NCBI GenBank assembly: GCA_900545815.1
Contig: URAM01000027.1
Coordinates: 1-26,676 of the forward strand
DNA from: an uncultured Eubacteriales bacterium
GTDB taxonomy: Bacteria; Bacillota; Clostridia; Oscillospirales; Oscillospiraceae
Direction: 5' to 3'
Length of the DNA stretch: 26,676 nt
A program made the translations under genes and the position numbers. Below are positions 22,926-26,676 of the stretch, in pieces. The notes under the pieces were generated by a model. It did no database searches and was not told where the DNA came from. It was given only the letters and a program-made list of their open reading frames with translations. Each line of letters opens with the position of its first letter. Position 1 is the stretch's first letter.

Positions 22926-23906
22926 TTATGCCAGAGCTGCGGTGATGATTGCCATGGAGTAAACTTCTTCTGCGTTGCAGCCACGGGACAGGTCGTTGAC
23001 AGGCGCATTCAGACCCAGCAGGATGGGGCCGTAAGCGTTGAAGCTGCCCAGACGCTGTGCGATCTTATAGCCGATGTTGCCGGCGTTGATGTCAGGGAAC
23101 ACGAAGGTGTTGGCATAGCCAGCTACTTCGGAGTCGGGGCACTTGATCTTTGCCACACGAGGTGCCACAGCGGCGTCAAACTGGATCTCACCTTCGATGG
23201 GCAGATCAGGATGGGCTGCCTTGCACTTACGAGTGGCATTGCGCATCTTATCCACGTCTTCGCCGGAGCCAGAACCATGGGTAGAATAGCTCAAGAATGC
23301 CACCTTGGGGTCTACGCCAAAGACGCGGGCGCAGTTTGCAGTTTCAGCAGCAATCTCCACCAGGTCATCTTCGTTGGGCTTGATGTTGATGGCGCAGTCA
23401 CCCATGGCCAGGACTTCTTCCTTACCACTTGCAGCGCCACGAACCAGGATGAAGCAAGAAGATACGATCTTATTGCCAGGCTTGGTCTTAATCAGCTGGA
23501 GAGCGGGACGGACGGTGTCAGCGGTGGAATAGGTAGCGCCGCCCAGCAGAGCGTCAGCCTTACCCATCTTCACCAGCATGGTGCCGAAGTAGTTGCCATG
23601 CTTGAGCACTTGCAGCGCTTCCTCAGGGGTCATGCCCTTGCTTTTACGCAGCTCGCACAGTTCAGCGACCATTTCGTCCATTTCAGGATAGTTATCAGGG
23701 TCAATGATGGTTGCGCCACGGATATTGTAGCCAGCTTCTTCAGAAGCGGCCTGGATCTCATCGGGGTTGCCGACCAGAACGGGCTGCAGGAAATAACCAG
23801 CCAGCAGACGGGAAGCGGCTTCCAGGATACGGGGATCAGTACCTTCGGTAAAGACGATTTTCTTGGGATTCGCCTTCAGACGATTGATCATTTCACCAAA
23901 AAGCAT
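22926..23906 (-). CDS. pta: Phosphate acetyltransferase
   Basis: The enzyme interconverts acetyl-CoA and acetyl phosphate, the first step of acetate formation for ATP, in the cytoplasm. The 326 residues are the catalytic PTA domain alone, the short form usual in Firmicutes: KIVFTEGTDPRILEAA at the start, GGATYSTADTVRPALQLIKT, FLSYSTHGSGSGEDVDKMRNAT, GEIQFDAAVAPRVAKIKCP, NTFVFPDINAGNIGYKIAQRLG, GPILLGLNAPVNDLSRGC. The start is taken as the ATG at 23906, 7 bp after AGGAGG; an ATG two codons upstream is too close to it. The usual partner ackA is not next to it in this window. The leader of 100 bp or more is strongly folded. Confidence 0.96.
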   Translation of the reverse strand: MLFGEMINRLKANPKKIVFTEGTDPRILEAASRLLAGYFLQPVLVGNPDEIQAASEEAGYNIRGATIIDPDNYPEMDEMVAELCELRKSKGMTPEEALQVLKHGNYFGTMLVKMGKADALLGGATYSTADTVRPALQLIKTKPGNKIVSSCFILVRGAASGKEEVLAMGDCAINIKPNEDDLVEIAAETANCARVFGVDPKVAFLSYSTHGSGSGEDVDKMRNATRKCKAAHPDLPIEGEIQFDAAVAPRVAKIKCPDSEVAGYANTFVFPDINAGNIGYKIAQRLGSFNAYGPILLGLNAPVNDLSRGCNAEEVYSMAIITAALA

Positions 23907-23955
23907 ATTCATTCCTCCTAAATTTTAGATCAAGCACATAGATGACAGAATAAAG

Positions 23956-24024
23956 CGGGAAAATCTCTGTTCCCCAACAAAGAGCATTCCCGTTACCCGC
24001 TGGGGCATGGAAAGGCCATTCCCC
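23956..24024 (-). promoter_or_regulatory. Structured 5' leader of pta
   Basis: On the minus strand two strong hairpins follow each other. The first (24002-24024) pairs GGGG/CCCC and ATGG/CCAT around a 5-nt loop with one mismatch. The second (23956-23992) pairs CGGGAA/TTCCCG outside and an 8-bp stem inside with a GGGG loop. An outer AGCGGG/CCCGCT pairing can compete with it. No U-tract follows, so it is not a terminator. It lies about 50 nt before the pta start. I do not recognise a known riboswitch class. Confidence 0.45.
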
Positions 24025-24045
24025 ATTGATTCGTTATGATATAAT

Positions 24046-24299
24046 TTACCACCTTTCCTGGTTAAAAGCAAGTAGATTAGGGTGGATTTATGCCGGAAAG
24101 TATACCAAAAAAAGATGCAACGATTTGTTGATTTTTTTGTTTTTTCCACTAGCTTCTCTCCGCTTTTTCTTTACAATTTTCTGATTTTACGGTACTATAT
24201 TGAATATTCATCCACCCAAAATTCAAGTATTTCGTCCATCTCCCCGCCACTTCTTCCTTCCGGTAGGATTTTGTCCCGAAAAATAGAATCCCTGCCCCT
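24046..24299. other. AT-rich intergenic region with the lepA promoter
   Basis: The region between pta and lepA is 527 bp in all. This part is AT-rich with long T-runs and holds no credible gene; the short open frames have no ribosome sites. An imperfect dyad at 24045-24066 (TTTACCA ... TGGTTAAA) lies where the pta promoter should be and could be an operator. I could not settle the exact pta promoter. Confidence 0.5.
24170..24198 (+). promoter_or_regulatory. lepA promoter
   Basis: TTTACA (24170-24175), 17-bp spacer, TACTAT (24193-24198). It predicts a leader of about 230 nt before lepA, long enough to include the three-hairpin repeat at 24300-24390. Confidence 0.65.
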
Positions 24300-24390
24300 T
24301 TTTGATTTCACCTGCTCGGCGGAACTGAATTCCGCCTGCGCCAAGGGTTTCCTCCGAAAAACCCTTGTGACGCCGCACTTGCGGCGAGCG
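24300..24390 (+). repeat. Three-hairpin palindromic repeat, copy in the lepA leader
   Basis: Three hairpins follow one another. H1 is GGCGGAA/TTCCGCC (24318-24324 with 24330-24336). H2 is AAGGGTTT/AAACCCTT (24343-24350 with 24359-24366). H3 is CGCCGC/GCGGCG with loop ACTT (24371-24376 with 24381-24386). The same order, linker TGCGCC and H3 loop occur on the opposite strand after lepA at 26254-26321 and 26474-26541. It looks like a REP- or MITE-type dispersed element and lies within the predicted lepA transcript. Confidence 0.75.
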
Positions 24391-24433
24391 CTCGTTTGAC
24401 TACTACTACTCTTTTTCTAAAGGAGATCACTCT

Positions 24434-26236
24434 ATGAACCAGGAACATATCCGCAACTTTTCTATTATTGCTCACATTGACCACGGCAAATCTACGCTGT
24501 CTGACCGGCTGATTGAAGCCTGCGGGGCAGTGTCAGCCAGAGAGATGGAGAATCAGATCTTGGACTCCATGGATCTGGAACGGGAACGGGGCATCACCAT
24601 CAAGGCTCGTGCCATCACCCTGCGCTATGAGGCGGATGATGGGCAGACCTATGTTTTAAATCTGATCGACACTCCGGGTCATGTGGACTTTAACTATGAA
24701 GTCAGCCGCAGTCTGGCCGCCTGTGAAGGCGCTGTGCTGGTGGTGGACGCCAGTCAAGGGGTGGAAGCACAGACACTGGCCAACACCTATTTGGCCATTG
24801 AGCATGATCTGGAAGTGCTGCCGGTTTTGAACAAGATCGACCTGCCCTCTGCTGATCCTCATCGGGTCAAAGAGGAGATTGAGAACATCATCGGTCTGCC
24901 AGCTATGGACGCACCGGAGATCTCCGCCAAGGCAGGCATCAACATCCATGCAGTGTTGGAGGACATCATCCAAAATGTACCTGCTCCCGCCGGTGACGAA
25001 AATGCTCCCCTCAAGGCGTTGATCTTCGACTCCCAGTATGACTCCTACCGTGGCGTCATCGTCCTGATGCGGGTCATGGAGGGCAGCATCCGCACCGGCA
25101 TGGATGTAAAAATGATGGCCAGCGGCGCAGTCTACAAGGTGGTGGAATGTGGGCATATGCTGCCCATCGGTCTGGATCCCTGTGGGGAGCTGCGTGCCGG
25201 AGAGGTAGGCTACTTCACCGCCTCCATCAAAAATGTTCGGGACACCAGCGTAGGTGATACCGTCACCAGCGTGGAGAATCCGGCGGCAGAACCGCTGCCC
25301 GGCTATCGTCCCGCCCAGCCCATGGTCTACTGCGGCATCTACACCGAGGACGGCAGCAAATACCCTGACCTGCGGGACGCCTTGGAAAAACTCCAGCTCA
25401 ATGATGCTTCTCTGAGCTTTGAACCGGAATCCTCTGTGGCGCTGGGCTTTGGGTTCCGTGTGGGCTTTTTGGGAATGCTCCACATGGAGGTCATTCAAGA
25501 GCGCCTGGAGCGGGAATTTGACCTGGATCTAGTCACCACCTTGCCCAGCGTTATCTACGAGGTCATCAAGACCGACGGTTCCACGGTCTTTGTGGACAAC
25601 CCCCATAACTACCCCGACCCTGGCAGCATTTCCAAAGCGCTGGAGCCTTTTGTGAATGTGTCCATTATCTCCCCCAACGAGTTTGTAGGCAACATCATGC
25701 CCCTCTGCCAGGATCGCCGGGGGCAGTTTGTGGATATGCAGTATCTGGACACCCACCTGGTAGAGATCCACTATAAGATGCCCTTGAACGAGATCATCTA
25801 TGACTTCTTCGATACCCTGAAAGCACACACCAAAGGTTATGCCTCTTTGGACTATGAGCTGTCCGATTACCAGGAGAGCAGCCTGGTGAAAGTGGACTTG
25901 CTCCTCAACGGCGACCAGGTGGACGCTCTGTCCTTCATTGTCCACAAGGACAAAGCCTATAAGCGTGCTAGGAAGATCTGCGAAAAGCTCAAAGATAATA
26001 TCCCTCGCCAGCTCTTTGAAGTGCCCATCCAGGCCGCTATCGGCGGGAAGATTATCGCCCGCGAGACCGTCAAGGCCATGCGCAAGGACGTCCTGGCCAA
26101 GTGCTACGGCGGCGACATCACCCGTAAGAAAAAGCTGCTGGAAAAGCAAAAAGAAGGCAAAAAGAAGATGCGCAATCTGGGGACGGTGCAGGTGCCTACC
26201 GAAGCCTTCCTGGCTGTCCTCAAGCTGGATGAATAA
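24434..26236 (+). CDS. lepA: Elongation factor 4 (ribosome back-translocase LepA)
   Basis: The 600-residue GTPase acts on the ribosome and is thought to rescue or back-translocate stalled elongation complexes. Its GTPase motifs are all present: AHIDHGKS (residues 13-20), RGITI, DTPGH, NKID and SAK. The elongation-factor domains follow, and the LepA-specific C-terminal domain ends in KKKMRNLGTVQVPTEAFLAVLKLDE. Length is normal and the gene is intact. The start ATG has AAAGGAG upstream. It has its own promoter and a long leader with a palindromic repeat. Its last 81 bp (26156-26236) recur twice downstream in a tandem array. In related bacteria hemW often follows lepA; here the contig ends first. 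Confidence 0.97.
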   Translation: MNQEHIRNFSIIAHIDHGKSTLSDRLIEACGAVSAREMENQILDSMDLERERGITIKARAITLRYEADDGQTYVLNLIDTPGHVDFNYEVSRSLAACEGAVLVVDASQGVEAQTLANTYLAIEHDLEVLPVLNKIDLPSADPHRVKEEIENIIGLPAMDAPEISAKAGINIHAVLEDIIQNVPAPAGDENAPLKALIFDSQYDSYRGVIVLMRVMEGSIRTGMDVKMMASGAVYKVVECGHMLPIGLDPCGELRAGEVGYFTASIKNVRDTSVGDTVTSVENPAAEPLPGYRPAQPMVYCGIYTEDGSKYPDLRDALEKLQLNDASLSFEPESSVALGFGFRVGFLGMLHMEVIQERLEREFDLDLVTTLPSVIYEVIKTDGSTVFVDNPHNYPDPGSISKALEPFVNVSIISPNEFVGNIMPLCQDRRGQFVDMQYLDTHLVEIHYKMPLNEIIYDFFDTLKAHTKGYASLDYELSDYQESSLVKVDLLLNGDQVDALSFIVHKDKAYKRARKICEKLKDNIPRQLFEVPIQAAIGGKIIARETVKAMRKDVLAKCYGGDITRKKKLLEKQKEGKKKMRNLGTVQVPTEAFLAVLKLDE

Positions 26237-26253
26237 CCTTCTTTTTGCCTTCC

Positions 26254-26370
26254 CGCCGGAAGTCCGGCGTTCAAGCGTTTTGCAAAGCAAAACCTTGGCG
26301 CAGGCGGAATTCACTTCCGCCGAGCAAGTGAATTCAAAAGGGCTCCCGAAAAGTCGTCAGACTTTTTGGG
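26254..26370 (-). repeat. Palindromic repeat element, first downstream copy
   Basis: Read on the minus strand this matches the element in the lepA leader. H1 is at 26303-26321 (GGCGGAA/TTCCGCC). H2 is at 26277-26293 (arms GTTTTGC and GCAAAAC). H3 is at 26254-26269 (arms CGCCGG and CCGGCG, minus-strand loop ACTT). A fourth, 11-bp stem (26345-26370, one G-T wobble) is not in the leader copy. A competing 10-bp stem pairs 26307-26316 with 26326-26335. Confidence 0.78.
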
Positions 26371-26375
26371 AATCC

Positions 26376-26456
26376 GGCAAAAAGAAGATGCGCAATCTGG
26401 GGACGGTGCAGGTGCCCACCGAAGCCTTCCTGGCTGTCCTCAAGCTGGATGAATAA
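26376..26456 (+). pseudogene. Duplicated lepA C-terminal end, copy 1
   Basis: This repeats the last 27 codons of lepA including the stop, 220 bp downstream and therefore in another frame. It has no start codon or ribosome site of its own that would make a useful product. It is best read as a gene fragment from tandem duplication. Confidence 0.88.
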
Positions 26457-26473
26457 CCTTCTTTTTGCCTTCC

Positions 26474-26590
26474 CGCCGGAAGTCCGGCGTTCAAGCGTTT
26501 TGCAAAGCAAAACCTTGGCGCAGGCGGAATTCACTTCCGCCGAGCAAGTGAATTCAAAAGGGCTCCCGAAAAGTCGTCAGACTTTTTGGG
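26474..26590 (-). repeat. Palindromic repeat element, second downstream copy
   Basis: Apparently identical to the copy at 26254-26370, 220 bp further on. Confidence 0.78.
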
Positions 26591-26595
26591 AATCC

Positions 26596-26676
26596 GGCAA
26601 AAAGAAGATGCGCAATCTGGGGACGGTGCAGGTGCCCACCGAAGCCTTCCTGGCTGTCCTCAAGCTGGATGAATAA
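26596..26676 (+). pseudogene. Duplicated lepA C-terminal end, copy 2
   Basis: Apparently identical to the copy at 26376-26456. It ends on the last base of the window, at the lepA-type stop codon. Confidence 0.88.

Larger units (their letters stand above)
26156..26676 (+). repeat. Tandem repeat, 220-bp period, containing the lepA 3' end
   Basis: The pattern is A-B-A'-B-A'. A is the last 81 bp of lepA (26156-26236). B is 139 bp of palindromic DNA (26237-26375, repeated at 26457-26595). A' (26376-26456 and 26596-26676) equals A except for one synonymous T-to-C change (26197 versus 26417 and 26637). I see no difference between the two B copies or the two A' copies. The period is not a multiple of three. 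The window ends on the last base of A', so the true copy number is unknown. Confidence 0.95.

Noticed and set aside
23925..24149. Minus-strand open frame of 74 codons upstream of pta
   Set aside because: It overlaps the structured leader and the probable promoter, with no ribosome site or recognisable product.
24082..24399. Plus-strand open frame of 105 codons between pta and lepA
   Set aside because: It crosses the lepA promoter and the three-hairpin repeat and has no ribosome site. Its C-terminal part is only the translated repeat, which also appears in translations of the downstream array.
24656..26314. Minus-strand open frames opposite lepA
   Set aside because: Antisense shadows of a conserved GTPase gene.
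26334..26676. Open frames within the tandem array
   Set aside because: They are frame-shifted readings of the repeat and of the lepA end, without independent start signals.
26156..26676. CRISPR array
   Set aside because: The unit is 220 bp and apparently identical throughout, with no unique spacers and no cas genes nearby.

Overview
The window looks like one complete contig from a GC-rich, spore-forming clostridium. The gene content (gerA-type germination operon, Gram-positive LexA-type DNA-binding domain, WYL regulator, heterodimeric ABC exporter behind a MarR regulator, many sigma-A promoters of the TTGACA-N17-TATAAT type) fits the Oscillospiraceae, near Flavonifractor, Pseudoflavonifractor or Intestinimonas. 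That placement is from general resemblance, not from a search. Both ends fall at repeats: the left end in what looks like the leader of an rRNA operon, the right end exactly at the end of a tandem repeat unit.

Layout. 1-150: a strong promoter firing out of the left end. 152-3876 (minus): germinant receptor operon in the order A-C-B, behind a sigma-G-like promoter. 3975-7274 (minus): metG with a structured leader, then a CapA-family lipoprotein. 7361-9157 (minus): four small membrane-anchored proteins, three of which look like diverged paralogues. 9342-11192 (minus): glutamine-dependent asparagine synthetase. 11387-12190 (plus): multi-span membrane protein. 12242-13380 (minus): histidine phosphatase behind a LexA-family regulator. 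13510-17777 (plus): marR plus two ABC exporter half-transporters. 17820-20120 (minus): membrane-bound XRE regulator and a THUMP-type rRNA methyltransferase. 20299-21682 (plus): NfeD and an SPFH/stomatin protein. 21728-23906 (minus): WYL regulator and phosphotransacetylase. 24170-26676 (plus): lepA (elongation factor 4) and a tandem array of its 3' end.

Most genes are ordinary housekeeping or accessory genes separated by clear intrinsic terminators, several shared by convergent genes. Three things stand out. First, lepA is followed by a 220-bp tandem repeat; each unit is 139 bp of palindromic DNA plus a copy of the last 81 bp of lepA. Second, the palindromic DNA in that unit is a three-hairpin element also present, inverted, in the lepA 5' leader; the copies differ by compensatory base changes, so the fold appears to be under selection. 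Third, the LexA-family protein has lost the self-cleavage site and both catalytic residues, yet a near-consensus SOS box overlaps its own -35 element.
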